Origin: Maribacter luteus
GTDB taxonomy: Bacteria > Bacteroidota > Bacteroidia > Flavobacteriales > Flavobacteriaceae
Assembly: GCF_009674825.1 (NCBI RefSeq)
Contig: NZ_WKJH01000021.1
Coordinates: 221,044 to 285,043, forward strand
DNA length: 64,000 nt
Direction: 5' to 3'
Below, one piece after another: positions 50,679 through 60,147 of this stretch. The translations under genes and the position numbers were made by a program. Position 1 is the first letter of the stretch, and each line of letters opens with the position of its first letter. The notes beneath the pieces are model-generated. The model did no database searches and had not been told where the DNA came from. It saw nothing but the letters and a program-made list of their open reading frames with translations.

Positions 50679-51716
50679 ATGTATAAAATTCTTGTTCGGC
50701 CAATTCTTTTTTTAATGGACCCGGAAATGGTTCATCATTTGACATTTTCGATGATACGGATTTTGGGCAAATTAGGCCTCACCAGTTTGTATAAATCAGC
50801 TTTTGTGTTCGAGGACAAGGCATTGGAAAAAGAGGTTTTTGGTCTTAGGTTCAAAAACCCGATAGGACTAGCGGCTGGGTTCGACAAAGAAGCCAATTTA
50901 TTCAATGAACTTTCCGATTTCGGATTCGGTTTTATAGAAATCGGCACATTAACACCGAAGCCCCAAAGTGGTAACCCTAAGAAGCGGATCTTTAGACTAA
51001 AAGCCGATGAAGCTTTGATCAATAGAATGGGCTTTAACAACAAAGGGGTCTTTGATGCCGTTGACCGATTAAAAAAGAAACATAAAGTCCTTATTGGTGG
51101 TAACATCGGGAAAAACAAAGTGACGCCCAATGACGAGGCTATTAAGGATTATCTCATATGTTTTGATGCGCTTTTTCCACATGTAGATTATTTTGTGGTC
51201 AATGTAAGTTCACCGAACACTCCCGGATTAAGGGAGTTGCAAGATAAAGAGCCTTTAACGGCTTTGTTGAAAGAACTTAAGAATGAGAATAGGAAAGTTG
51301 CCGCATCCCAATCCAATGGGGCTGAAAAACCGATTTTGTTGAAAATCGCTCCTGACTTGACCGATGATCAATTGTTGGATATCATCAAGATAGTTGAAAA
51401 TACGAAGATCGATGGTATAATCGCGACCAATACTACCATTGCAAGGGAAGGACTTAAATCCAATTTGTTTTTGACTGAAGAAAAAGGAGGTTTAAGTGGA
51501 AAACCCTTAAAGGATAGGAGTACTGAGGTTATCCGATTTTTGTCAGAAAAAAGTAACAAGGCCTTTCCGATTATTGGGGTAGGAGGTATACATTCTGCGG
51601 AGGATGCTATTGAAAAACTTGAGGCCGGAGCCGATTTAATACAGTTGTATACGGGTTTTATATATGAAGGTCCTGCATTGATAAAGAGAATCAACAAAGC
51701 TCTTTTGGCCAAATAA
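50679..51716 (+). CDS. pyrD: Dihydroorotate dehydrogenase (quinone), class 2
   Basis: A 345-residue membrane-associated enzyme that makes orotate and passes electrons to quinone. The N-terminal amphipathic helix ([22 protein letters not shown]) is the membrane anchor; FMN/orotate marks are [14 protein letters not shown] (Ser as catalytic base, class 2), [22 protein letters not shown] and [13 protein letters not shown]. The gene has its own -7 element. It is unlinked from pyrF. Confidence 0.97.
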   Translation: MYKILVRPILFLMDPEMVHHLTFSMIRILGKLGLTSLYKSAFVFEDKALEKEVFGLRFKNPIGLAAGFDKEANLFNELSDFGFGFIEIGTLTPKPQSGNPKKRIFRLKADEALINRMGFNNKGVFDAVDRLKKKHKVLIGGNIGKNKVTPNDEAIKDYLICFDALFPHVDYFVVNVSSPNTPGLRELQDKEPLTALLKELKNENRKVAASQSNGAEKPILLKIAPDLTDDQLLDIIKIVENTKIDGIIATNTTIAREGLKSNLFLTEEKGGLSGKPLKDRSTEVIRFLSEKSNKAFPIIGVGGIHSAEDAIEKLEAGADLIQLYTGFIYEGPALIKRINKALLAK

Positions 51717-51861
51717 TTTCTGCTTTCGGCGTCATGGGAAGCGATCTTTCTGTCATTCTTGAAAATCGTGTATATATTGTGAAGTTTTCACGAATATAAT
51801 CCTTTGAAATGGCTTTGTGGCAACCGTATTTGTGTTTGTTTACCAATAACCTATCTGTAAA

Positions 51862-52488
51862 TTGAATTACGATATTCTTACCGCTTTTATATTCGCTTCG
51901 GCAGCTTTGGCCATTGCACCTGGTCCGGATATTATCTATGTCTTGATGCAGAGTGTGATAAATGGAAAAAAATACGGTTTGGCTACCGCAAGTGGTTTGG
52001 TGTCGGGTTGTTTGGTGCATACTTCTTTATTGGCATTTGGGGTTTCGGCATTGATTAAGGAAAGTGATGCCCTTTTCTTGCTTATAAAACTTTTTGGGGC
52101 TTTTTATTTGTTCTATTTGGCATTTAAGGTTTTCAAGAGCGATGAGCATTTGCAACTATCAAATGAAGAAGTACCCAAAAAGGGACTGTTGAAATTGTTT
52201 AAACAGGGTTTTTGGATGAATGTGCTTAATCCGAAGGTCGCCATTTTTTACCTAGCATTTTTTCCTGGTTTCCTATTCAGTGATTCTTTGGATACCATTG
52301 TTCAATTCTATGTATTGGGTCTTATTTTTATGTTGGTAGCTTTTATTGTTTTTGCTTTGATAGCCCAACTTTCGGGAGCTGTTTCAAAATATGTAAAAGG
52401 GCATTCCAAATTAGGGTTCTTCCTAAAATGGCTTCAGGTCGTTGTATTTATCGGTATAGGGTTGTTTATACTATTATCAAATAAATAA
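51862..52488 (+). CDS. LysE/RhtB family amino-acid exporter
   Basis: A 208-residue inner-membrane protein with six predicted spans. The start is TTG (51862). Family marks are ALAIAPGPDIIYVLMQSVINGKKYGLATASGLVSGCLVH and the SLLK..GFWMNVLNPKVAIFYLAFFPGF block. It exports amino acids or homoserine lactone-like compounds. The region between pyrD and this gene (51717-51861) has a minus-strand frame of low credibility only. Confidence 0.93.
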   Translation: MNYDILTAFIFASAALAIAPGPDIIYVLMQSVINGKKYGLATASGLVSGCLVHTSLLAFGVSALIKESDALFLLIKLFGAFYLFYLAFKVFKSDEHLQLSNEEVPKKGLLKLFKQGFWMNVLNPKVAIFYLAFFPGFLFSDSLDTIVQFYVLGLIFMLVAFIVFALIAQLSGAVSKYVKGHSKLGFFLKWLQVVVFIGIGLFILLSNK

Positions 52489-52521
52489 TAGTAATTTTGA
52501 AAAGCTCTCAAAGCGAATAAT

Positions 52522-53388
52522 ATGACCGAAAAGGTGAAAATAATCGAATGTCCCAGAGATGCCATGCAGGGGATTAAACCTTTGATTCCAACAGAACAAA
52601 AGGCAAAGTATATTCAATCCTTATTAGGATGTGGTTTCGATACCATAGATTTTGGGAGTTTCGTTTCTCCCAAGGCCATACCTCAAATGGCCGATACTGC
52701 TGAGGTTTTGAAAATGCTTGACCTTTCGAGAACTACCAGTAGATTATTGTCGATTGTTGCGAATGTAAGGGGGGCTAAGGCAGCAGTGGAACATGATCAA
52801 ATCTATTATTTAGGTTATCCGTTTTCGATATCCGAAAATTTTCAGATGCGTAATACCCATAAGACCATTTCCCAATCTGTTGACATTTTAAAGGAAATAT
52901 TAGAGATTGCCAAAGCAAACGGTAAAGAGGTGGTCACATATATTTCCATGGGATTCGGTAACCCATATGGTGACCCCTGGAATGTTGAAATAGTAGGGGA
53001 ATGGACAGAGAGATTAGCTCAAATGGGCGTACGTATTTTGTCTCTTTCAGACACGGTCGGGACCTCGACCCCGGAGAATATCCACTATTTGTTTTCTAAT
53101 CTAATACCTCAATATCCCGATATTGAGTTTGGAGCCCATTTGCACACTACACCGACCAAATGGCATGAAAAGGTAAAAGCAGCATATGGGGCGGGCTGTA
53201 GAAGGTTCGATGGTGCCATTCAAGGTTTTGGGGGCTGCCCCATGGCCAAAGATGAACTGACAGGTAATATGCCCACCGAAAAAATATTGTCTTTTTTTAC
53301 AGCGGAAAAGGTCGATACGAATGTGCATTGGATGACCTTCGAGGCTGCCTATAATAAAGCTACGGAGCTTTTCTCCCAATACCATTGA
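52522..53388 (+). CDS. Hydroxymethylglutaryl-CoA lyase
   Basis: A 288-residue TIM-barrel lyase that splits HMG-CoA to acetyl-CoA and acetoacetate (leucine breakdown). The opening ECPRDAMQG is a family variant of PRDGLQ; metal and catalytic marks are SLSDTVGTSTPENI, FGAHLHTTPTKW, and the Cys in GFGGCPMAKDELTGNMPTE. It starts 33 bases after the LysE gene. No other leucine-pathway gene is in the window. Confidence 0.94.
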   Translation: MTEKVKIIECPRDAMQGIKPLIPTEQKAKYIQSLLGCGFDTIDFGSFVSPKAIPQMADTAEVLKMLDLSRTTSRLLSIVANVRGAKAAVEHDQIYYLGYPFSISENFQMRNTHKTISQSVDILKEILEIAKANGKEVVTYISMGFGNPYGDPWNVEIVGEWTERLAQMGVRILSLSDTVGTSTPENIHYLFSNLIPQYPDIEFGAHLHTTPTKWHEKVKAAYGAGCRRFDGAIQGFGGCPMAKDELTGNMPTEKILSFFTAEKVDTNVHWMTFEAAYNKATELFSQYH

Positions 53389-53455
53389 TTTACTTTGCTT
53401 CTCTAATGGGTTAATAATCAAGTCTATAATTTTTGTTTGTTATTTATAAATAAAT

Positions 53456-53486
53456 TTTGCCTAGTTCAATTTGGGATTTATATTTG
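53456..53486 (+). promoter_or_regulatory. Putative promoter of the porin/FMN-binding operon
   Basis: TTTG (53456-53459), 19 bases, TATATTTG (53479-53486): a near-ideal Bacteroidota promoter. ATG 53527 is 40 bases on. Confidence 0.7.
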
Positions 53487-53526
53487 CACTTTATTTTAAA
53501 TAAGTCTAAATAACAACAACCAAGCA

Positions 53527-54705
53527 ATGAGAAAGTCAATAGTTTTTCTAACAGTACTTTTTACCGCATTTTTATCTGCCCAGACCAAGACCGATTCAAT
53601 TACTTTGAATCCGCAAAAACAGTTGAACGCGGCACAGCGTTTATTATCCGGAAATTATGCTTCGGCGGTAACTATGGGGGCTTATGGTGAAATGCTGTAC
53701 AACCAACCTGAAGGGGACAATGGGGAGTTGGATGTACAACGATTGGTTTTGCTTGTGGGATATCGGTTTAATGATAAAACACAATTTGTGACTGAAATTG
53801 AATTGGAGCATGTTGAAGAAGTTTTCGTTGAACAGGCTTTTGTTAATTATAATGTGGCCAATAATGTGAACTTGAGAGGTGGACTTATGTTGGTGCCAAT
53901 GGGTATTATCAACGAATTTCATGAGCCAACAACATTCAATGGTACGGAAAGACCTGCAATGGATAATGCAATCGTACCAACTACATGGAGGGAATTGGGG
54001 ATAGGTGTTAGTGGTCGTTTCAATAACATCTCTTTAGGTTACCAAGCATACCTGTTCAATGGTTTTAAATCTACACTGGCCGATGGTGAAGGAGGTATTT
54101 CCGGTGTATTGCAGGGTTCCAACGGTTTGCGTGGGGGTCGTCAAAAAGGGATTAAATCAACTATAGACAGTCCTACACTTTCAACTAAGTTCGATTATTA
54201 TGGTATACCAGGCTTGCGATTGGGGCTTTCGACCTATTTTGGAAAAACACAGGCAGCGGATGAAATTGAAACCGTTGAAGGAGCGAATATCGGAATTTCG
54301 ATGATAGGCTTGGATGCCCGTTATGCATATGATCGTTTTACTGCCCGTGGTCAATTCATTCATGCGTCATTGTCCGATACGGATGAATATAATGCCTTGA
54401 CCGGTGCCGATTTAGGAAGTGCCCTCCAGGGTTGGTATGTTGAAGGTGCCTTTAATTTATTGCCTATTCAAAACGAACAGAAGTTATTTGCATTTGTACG
54501 TTATGAGATGTACGATACGCATGCTTCTACGGCTGGTTCCCTCTTGGAAAATGAAGCGTATGACCGCACCGATGTTACAACCGGACTTACCTATCATCTT
54601 GCCCCTGGTGTGGTTTTAAAAGGCGATTACCAATTCAGGAGTAATGCCGATGATAATAGTGATGTTCAAGATAGATTGAATTTTGGTATTGGTGTTTGGT
54701 TCTAG
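53527..54705 (+). CDS. Outer-membrane porin
   Basis: A 392-residue exported beta-barrel. After the signal peptide (MRKSIVFLTVLFTAFLSAQ) it reads as regular porin strands (MGAYGEMLYNQPEGDNGELDVQRLVLLVGYRFNDKTQFVTEIELEHV ... NFGIGVWF), ending in a Trp-Phe strand. It resembles oligomeric porins often seen beside iron or electron-transfer genes. It begins an operon with an FMN-binding protein and a membrane protein, behind a strong promoter. Confidence 0.9.
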   Translation: MRKSIVFLTVLFTAFLSAQTKTDSITLNPQKQLNAAQRLLSGNYASAVTMGAYGEMLYNQPEGDNGELDVQRLVLLVGYRFNDKTQFVTEIELEHVEEVFVEQAFVNYNVANNVNLRGGLMLVPMGIINEFHEPTTFNGTERPAMDNAIVPTTWRELGIGVSGRFNNISLGYQAYLFNGFKSTLADGEGGISGVLQGSNGLRGGRQKGIKSTIDSPTLSTKFDYYGIPGLRLGLSTYFGKTQAADEIETVEGANIGISMIGLDARYAYDRFTARGQFIHASLSDTDEYNALTGADLGSALQGWYVEGAFNLLPIQNEQKLFAFVRYEMYDTHASTAGSLLENEAYDRTDVTTGLTYHLAPGVVLKGDYQFRSNADDNSDVQDRLNFGIGVWF

Positions 54706-54782
54706 TAGAATAAACAAAGGGTTATTTTAAAAATAAAAGCCCAAATTTATTGAGATTCATTCTAAATTGATATTTTTACCTT

Positions 54783-55319
54783 ATGCGTTATTCAAATTTT
54801 TTAATCGGACTCCCAATGTTAGCTTGTTTTTTGTTGATGGGTTTCGGATTACCAAAAAACATTGAGAAAAAGGTATTTAAAGAGCTGGAAAAGACTTTTG
54901 CCCAGGCAGATGTTCAATTGAAGGCTATAAACGTCGAGGCCGAATTGAACTCAAAATTGGCCAAGAAGATCAATGGGGATAATTTTTTTAGGGTAATAAA
55001 AGGGGAGGCGAATCTTGGGTATGTTTTCATAGACAAGGCCCCTAGTAAAACTGCAAAATTCGATTATTTGGTCGTATTCGATGAAGATTTGAAAATCGTT
55101 CATTCCAAGGTTTTGGTCTATAGAGAGGAATATGGTGGTGAAATAGGTAGCACACGTTGGTTGAAACAGTTTATAGGTAAAACGGTCGGTGATCGCGTAA
55201 GTCATGAAACCAATATTGACGGAATAGCTGGGGCAACCATTTCAGTAAGGTCTATGACCTCTGCCGTAGATCAAATTTTACAGACGATAGGCGAATTAAA
55301 AGAAAACGAAGTTCTATAA
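54783..55319 (+). CDS. FMN-binding domain protein (RnfG/NqrC-like)
   Basis: A 178-residue exported protein. An N-terminal hydrophobic segment (FLIGLPMLACFLLMGFG) leads to an FMN-binding domain with DGIAGATISVRS: the DxxxGATxS motif where ApbE attaches FMN to the Thr (the residue before G-A-T is Ala where Ser/Thr is common). Overlaps the next gene by one base. Likely a covalently flavinylated electron carrier on the outer face of the membrane. Confidence 0.88.
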   Translation: MRYSNFLIGLPMLACFLLMGFGLPKNIEKKVFKELEKTFAQADVQLKAINVEAELNSKLAKKINGDNFFRVIKGEANLGYVFIDKAPSKTAKFDYLVVFDEDLKIVHSKVLVYREEYGGEIGSTRWLKQFIGKTVGDRVSHETNIDGIAGATISVRSMTSAVDQILQTIGELKENEVL

Positions 55320-55819
55320 TGCAACTGAATTACCGACTTTCCGGATTGCCTAAGGAGGTACGGATTTTTATCGCCTCATTTGTGGTGGTTCTTTCTGTTG
55401 GTTTTTATACGGGTTTGTTGTTCGTGAATGAAACAAGTACGGCTTCGCCGAACGGAATCGAGGAAAATTATTTGGGTAATGAACAGGATGAGGATGCCGA
55501 AATAATGAAGTTCAAAAAAAGTGATCGTGAAATGTTAACGATCGTCCATACCCATATTCTTTCAATGTCCTTGGTATTTTTCCTTTTAGGTGGTTTGGTT
55601 TGGATGACCAATATTTCCGATAAAGCTAAACTATGCCTAACCGTGGAACCTTTTTTGTCGGTCATACTTACATTCGGGGGAATTTATTTTTTGTGGAACG
55701 GAGTGGTATGGATGAAGTATGTCGTTATCATTTCTGGTATATTAATGACCTTTAGCTTTATGTTGTCTTCAATTGTGGTGCTTTATACATTGGTTCAAAA
55801 ACCAAGTCCTTCCCATTAA
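55319..55819 (+). CDS. Membrane protein co-transcribed with the FMN-binding protein
   Basis: A 166-residue protein with four predicted spans (residues ~16-36, ~75-95, ~105-125, ~130-155). The second span begins IVHTHILSMSLVFFLLGGLVW, with two His that could bind haem or quinone. It starts inside the stop of the FMN-binding gene (TAATG), so translation is coupled. I do not recognise the family. It may pass electrons from a membrane quinone or haem to the flavoprotein. Confidence 0.8.
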   Translation: MQLNYRLSGLPKEVRIFIASFVVVLSVGFYTGLLFVNETSTASPNGIEENYLGNEQDEDAEIMKFKKSDREMLTIVHTHILSMSLVFFLLGGLVWMTNISDKAKLCLTVEPFLSVILTFGGIYFLWNGVVWMKYVVIISGILMTFSFMLSSIVVLYTLVQKPSPSH

Positions 55820-55854
55820 ATACGAACGTACCCCTATATTAGGTATAAAAGTAG

Positions 55855-55862
55855 TATATTTG
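55855..55862 (+). promoter_or_regulatory. Putative -7 element TATATTTG of guaB
   Basis: Exact TAnnTTTG match 22 bases before the ATG at 55885. Confidence 0.6.
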
Positions 55863-55884
55863 CACGCAATTAATCCTTAATTGC

Positions 55885-57357
55885 ATGGAAGCTCACCAAA
55901 ACAAAATTCTCGGGGAAGGTTTAACGTATGATGACGTATTACTTGTACCTGCATTTTCAGAAGTACTGCCTAGAGAGGTCAGTATAAAAACAAAATTCAC
56001 TCGAAATATTACGATCAATGTTCCTATTGTCTCAGCGGCAATGGATACGGTTACCGAATCTAGAATGGCGATCGCCATTGCTCAAGAGGGTGGTATCGGT
56101 GTTTTGCATAAAAACATGACCATTGAGCAACAAGCAATGAAGGTGCGTAAGGTTAAACGTGCCGAAAGTGGAATGATCTTGGATCCGGTTACCTTGCCTT
56201 CTACCGCATTGGTCAAGGATGCCAAGGCCAATATGAAAGAATTCAGTATCGGAGGTATTCCCATTATCGACGATGAAGGTAAATTAATCGGAATTGTCAC
56301 GAACCGTGACCTTCGGTTTGAGAAGAATAACGAAAGACCGATCGCAGAGGTCATGACTTCGGAAAATTTGGTAACTGTAGGGGAAGGGACTTCTTTGGAG
56401 CAGGCTGAAGATATTCTGCAAGAAAGAAAAATAGAAAAACTTCCAGTGGTAGGTCCGGACAACAAATTGATCGGACTGATTACTTTTCGTGATATTACCA
56501 AGTTGACCCAAAAACCGAGCGCCAATAAAGATCAATTCGGTCGTCTTCGAGTGGCTGCGGCCTTAGGGGTTACAGCTGATGCTGTTGATCGGGCCGAGGC
56601 TTTGGTGAACGCAGGTGTTGATGCCGTTGTCATTGATACGGCACATGGTCATACCAAAGGTGTGGTGAATGTATTGAAGGAAGTGAAAAAGAAATTTCCA
56701 CAACTGGAAGTTATAGTAGGTAATATAGCAACAGGTGAAGCAGCAAAGTATTTGGTCGAAGCTGGTGCAGATGCCGTGAAAGTCGGTATAGGTCCGGGCT
56801 CTATTTGTACTACGAGAGTGGTTGCGGGAGTCGGTTTTCCTCAATTTTCGGCTGTTCTTGAAGTTTCAGCAGCCATAAAAGGTAGCGGTGTTCCCGTTAT
56901 TGCAGATGGTGGAATTCGTTACACGGGCGATATACCGAAAGCAATTGCTGCTGGTGCCGATACCGTTATGTTGGGGTCCTTGTTGGCCGGTACCAAAGAA
57001 TCCCCAGGGGAAACGATTATCTATGAAGGTAGAAAATTCAAATCTTACCGTGGTATGGGGTCTGTTGAAGCTATGAAAAAAGGTTCCAAAGACCGTTACT
57101 TCCAAGATGTTGAAGATGATATTAAAAAATTGGTCCCTGAAGGTATCGTAGGACGGGTACCTTATAAAGGCGAACTGTATGAGAGTATTCATCAATTCGT
57201 AGGAGGTCTTCGTGCAGGTATGGGATACTGTGGGGCAAAAGATATTGAAACCTTAAAGGAAACAGGAAGGTTCGTGAAGATCACCGCTAGTGGAATCAAT
57301 GAAAGTCACCCTCATGATGTGACCATAACCAAAGAATCACCAAATTATAGTAGATAA
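55885..57357 (+). CDS. guaB: IMP dehydrogenase
   Basis: A 490-residue enzyme for the first committed step to GMP. The catalytic Cys is in [15 protein letters not shown]; the two CBS domains span residues ~95-205 ([27 protein letters not shown] and [17 protein letters not shown]); the flap motif is [21 protein letters not shown]. The GGxSICTTR region and length are standard. No purine riboswitch was seen upstream. Confidence 0.98.
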   Translation: MEAHQNKILGEGLTYDDVLLVPAFSEVLPREVSIKTKFTRNITINVPIVSAAMDTVTESRMAIAIAQEGGIGVLHKNMTIEQQAMKVRKVKRAESGMILDPVTLPSTALVKDAKANMKEFSIGGIPIIDDEGKLIGIVTNRDLRFEKNNERPIAEVMTSENLVTVGEGTSLEQAEDILQERKIEKLPVVGPDNKLIGLITFRDITKLTQKPSANKDQFGRLRVAAALGVTADAVDRAEALVNAGVDAVVIDTAHGHTKGVVNVLKEVKKKFPQLEVIVGNIATGEAAKYLVEAGADAVKVGIGPGSICTTRVVAGVGFPQFSAVLEVSAAIKGSGVPVIADGGIRYTGDIPKAIAAGADTVMLGSLLAGTKESPGETIIYEGRKFKSYRGMGSVEAMKKGSKDRYFQDVEDDIKKLVPEGIVGRVPYKGELYESIHQFVGGLRAGMGYCGAKDIETLKETGRFVKITASGINESHPHDVTITKESPNYSR

Positions 57358-57383
57358 TTCATTTTCAGGAATTATTGATCATA

Positions 57384-57415
57384 AAAAAAGAGCTGTTGAA
57401 AAACAGCTCTTTTTT
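57384..57415. terminator. Bidirectional intrinsic terminator
   Basis: AAAAAGAGCTGTT pairs with AACAGCTCTTTTT around 3-4 bases, between the convergent guaB and thioredoxin genes. Confidence 0.9.
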
Positions 57416-57433
57416 ATTTGTCGTACATAAAGA

Positions 57434-57967
57434 TTATTTGCTTTGGCCACTATAGGTCTGCCAATCTTTTTCCAGATAAATATTATCCCCGAAATAACGT
57501 GCAATATTTAAGAACGGTTCCGGTTTTTGATAACCTGGAACAGGGGACAACATATTCATTTCCTCATCTAGGAAAATGGTGGTCGGGTAACTCATTCGCC
57601 CTTGCATCAGTGCGGCAGCGAATTCATGATACCCTTTTCTCCCTGAGGGGACGAAATTATAGGTCTGGCCTTTGAATTCTATGGGTTCCTTACCTTCGCC
57701 ATCCATCTTTACCATGTAAAAATTATCGGCCATATAGGTAGCAACATCCGGATGCTGAAAGGTATCTTTGTCCATTTTCTTGCACCAACCGCACCAATCG
57801 GTATATACATCAATGAAGATTTTTTTGGGATTCTCATCGGTTTGTGCACGTTCCACGGCTTGGTCCCAACTCATCCATTCAACATCCTGTGCATTTCCCA
57901 AAAGGGAAAAAAGCCCAACACATAAAAAGAGTGCGAATTTATTTAAAACGGTCATACGTACATTCAT
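57434..57967 (-). CDS. Exported thioredoxin-family protein (DUF255/Thioredoxin_7 type)
   Basis: A 177-residue protein with a signal peptide (LNKFALFLCVGLFSLLGNAQ) and a thioredoxin fold. The redox motif is CGWCKKMDKDTFQHP; the cis-Pro area is MSYPTTIFLDEEMNM. Similar proteins provide periplasmic thiol reduction. ATG 57967 is used, though ATG 57955 would also leave the signal. A -7 element TAGCTTTG lies at 58004-58011 (minus). Confidence 0.92.
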   Translation of the reverse strand: MNVRMTVLNKFALFLCVGLFSLLGNAQDVEWMSWDQAVERAQTDENPKKIFIDVYTDWCGWCKKMDKDTFQHPDVATYMADNFYMVKMDGEGKEPIEFKGQTYNFVPSGRKGYHEFAAALMQGRMSYPTTIFLDEEMNMLSPVPGYQKPEPFLNIARYFGDNIYLEKDWQTYSGQSK

Positions 57968-58003
57968 TACATTAGGTTTTGCTTCTTAGACGAACTATAT
58001 CCA

Positions 58004-58011
58004 CAAAGCTA
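58004..58011 (-). promoter_or_regulatory. Putative -7 element TAGCTTTG of the thioredoxin gene
   Basis: Exact minus-strand TAnnTTTG match about 37 bases before the ATG. Confidence 0.5.
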
Positions 58012-58028
58012 ACGAATATTTTAAACCT

Positions 58029-59270
58029 TTATTTTGCGGCTAATTCTTCTTTGGCGGGGGAGAAGATATCTTTAGGGTCTACTTGGTTTTTTATCAAATC
58101 ATCAAACGTTTCCCTTTCCCTTATCAAAATAGCTTTTCCTTTATGCCATAGAACCTCTGGTGGCCTAAACCTTGAGTTGTAATTACTGGCCATGGTAAAG
58201 CAATAGGCGCCAGCGTTTTTAAAACAAAGAATATCCCCTTCAGAGATTTCGTTGATTCTACGGTTATTGCCAAAAGTATCGGTTTCACAGATGTACCCAA
58301 CAACAGAGTAGTAACGTTCGCGGCCTTGAGGATTTGAGATATTCTCAATACTGTGGTTGGCTCCGTAAAGCATTGGCCGTATTAAATGGTTGAATCCAGA
58401 ATCTACACTGGCAAAAACAGTTGAAGTGGTCTGTTTAACAACATTCACTTTGGCTAAAAAGAAGCCTGCCTCACTTACCAAGAATTTACCGGGTTCAAAG
58501 GCCAGGGTAAGTTCCTTACCGTATTCCTTGCAAAAAGAATTGAACCTATTGGTTAGTTTATTGCCTAATTCCTCAACATTGGTTTCAATATCACCTTCTT
58601 TATAAGGTACCTTAAAGCCGCTTCCAAAATCAATAAAATCTAAATTTTTGAAGTTTTTAGCGGTTTCGAATAGAATTTCCGAGGCGTATAGAAATACATC
58701 GATATCCAAAATATCACTACCCGTGTGCATATGAATACCATTGATATTCATTTGCGTTAATTCAACGATCCGTAACAAATGCGGAATCTGATGAATACTT
58801 ATTCCGAACTTTGAATCAATATGTCCTACCGAGATGTTCGAATTACCTCCTGCCATAACATGCGGATTAATTCGGATACATACAGGGATATCCGGATGCT
58901 TACTACCGAACTGTTCAAGAACCGATAAGTTGTCGATATTGATCTGGACACCGAGTTTTGCAGCTTCTTCGATTTCTTCCAAAGAAACCCCGTTTGGTGT
59001 GTATATGATCGATTCGGGCTTAAAACCGGCCAATAATCCGAGTTGGACCTCTTGGATGGAAACCGTATCCAAACCGCTGCCCAAACTGTTCATCAATCGT
59101 AAAATAGATATATTGGATAGCGCCTTTGCGGCATAGTTCAACCGCAGGTGGTTAACCCCTTTAAAGGCATTCGTTAACCTATTGAATTGTGAGATTATTT
59201 TTTCCGAATCATAAACATAGACAGGGTCGCCATATGTTTTTGCGATTTTTAATAAATCAGCATTCTTCAT
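58029..59270 (-). CDS. lysA: Diaminopimelate decarboxylase
   Basis: A 413-residue fold-type III PLP enzyme, last step of lysine synthesis. The PLP Lys is in RLNYAAKALSN; GSGLDTVS, IHMHTGSDI, FIDFGSGFKVPYKEGD, and the C-terminal GAYCFTMASNYNSRFRP (dimer and substrate loop) are standard. A lysine-specific C-terminal pattern fits DapDC rather than ornithine or arginine decarboxylase. TAGTTTTG lies at 59291-59298 (minus). Confidence 0.96.
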   Translation of the reverse strand: MKNADLLKIAKTYGDPVYVYDSEKIISQFNRLTNAFKGVNHLRLNYAAKALSNISILRLMNSLGSGLDTVSIQEVQLGLLAGFKPESIIYTPNGVSLEEIEEAAKLGVQINIDNLSVLEQFGSKHPDIPVCIRINPHVMAGGNSNISVGHIDSKFGISIHQIPHLLRIVELTQMNINGIHMHTGSDILDIDVFLYASEILFETAKNFKNLDFIDFGSGFKVPYKEGDIETNVEELGNKLTNRFNSFCKEYGKELTLAFEPGKFLVSEAGFFLAKVNVVKQTTSTVFASVDSGFNHLIRPMLYGANHSIENISNPQGRERYYSVVGYICETDTFGNNRRINEISEGDILCFKNAGAYCFTMASNYNSRFRPPEVLWHKGKAILIRERETFDDLIKNQVDPKDIFSPAKEELAAK

Positions 59271-59290
59271 TGTTTTCCTTTTAATTTAGA

Positions 59291-59298
59291 CAAAACTA
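59291..59298 (-). promoter_or_regulatory. Putative -7 element TAGTTTTG of lysA
   Basis: Exact minus-strand TAnnTTTG match 20 bases before the ATG. Confidence 0.55.
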
Positions 59299-59435
59299 GG
59301 GTTCTAATTCGATTTGCACAAAAAAACGAACTTATACTTTAGAAATAAAACAAAATGTTATAAATATAACCATCGGTGATCGAAAAAGCATTTGTGACAA
59401 TCATGGTGGAATTGTATTTTAGCCAAAATAGCAGT

Positions 59436-60077
59436 ATGCAATTACCATTTTTTCCCTTAAGATCCATTTTTTTTCCTGGTGAAACCGTACCTCTTCATAT
59501 TTTTGAAGAAAGGTATAAACAACTTATAATGGATTGTCGAAGTGAGGCCACAACTTTCGGTATCCCTGTATATATCAACAATGAGTTGGCCTTTGGTACA
59601 GAGGTGCAGTTGGTAGAGGTAGTGAATACCTATGAAGGAGGGGAAATGGACGTGGTCTGTGTGGGCCGCCAAGTATTCAAGGTCTTATCTTTTCACAATA
59701 ATTTGCCTAACAAGTTATATGCAGGTGGTGAAGTTGGGTTTTTAGAGGATATATATGATGCCTCGGATGATATTAAAATCAAGGTGCTGGGTAAAATAAA
59801 AGTGCTTTATGATCTTATGGAAGAACCTTTTAAGGCTTTGCCGTTAGAGAAATTCAATTTATACGGGTTAATCCATAAAATAGGGCTTTCCTATGAGCAG
59901 GAGTATCAACTTTTACAAATACAGAATGAAAGTGAACGGTTTAAATTCGTTGATACCCATCTGAACATAACCATTGATATTTTAAGGGAAATTGATAGGA
60001 CAAAAGGCGCCATTAAGATGAATGGGGATTTCAAAAACTTTGATCCATTGGATTTTAAGGATTTCAAAATAAATTAA
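59436..60077 (+). CDS. Lon substrate-binding domain protein
   Basis: 213 residues from ATG 59436; an upstream ATG at 59376 would put a promoter-like TATTTTAG inside the gene, so the later start is preferred. The start MQLPFFPLRSIFFPGETVPLHIFEERYKQLI is the typical LonB/ATP-dependent protease N-domain, then IPVYINNELAFGTEVQLVEVV. No protease domain follows, so this is the stand-alone family. Soluble, function unclear. Confidence 0.9.
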   Translation: MQLPFFPLRSIFFPGETVPLHIFEERYKQLIMDCRSEATTFGIPVYINNELAFGTEVQLVEVVNTYEGGEMDVVCVGRQVFKVLSFHNNLPNKLYAGGEVGFLEDIYDASDDIKIKVLGKIKVLYDLMEEPFKALPLEKFNLYGLIHKIGLSYEQEYQLLQIQNESERFKFVDTHLNITIDILREIDRTKGAIKMNGDFKNFDPLDFKDFKIN

Positions 60078-60116
60078 AACGGGGAAATTTCATTAGGGTA
60101 GATCCTGTGCGTTTCC

Positions 60117-60124
60117 TATTTTTG
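60117..60124 (+). promoter_or_regulatory. Putative -7 element TATTTTTG of sucC
   Basis: Exact TAnnTTTG match 23 bases before the ATG at 60148. Confidence 0.6.
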
Positions 60125-60147
60125 TTTCAAACAGATAATAAAAAAAT

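Noticed and set aside
51691-52020. 109-codon minus-strand frame across the pyrD/LysE gap
   Set aside because: Most of it overlaps the LysE gene in antisense; the part in the gap has no convincing start.
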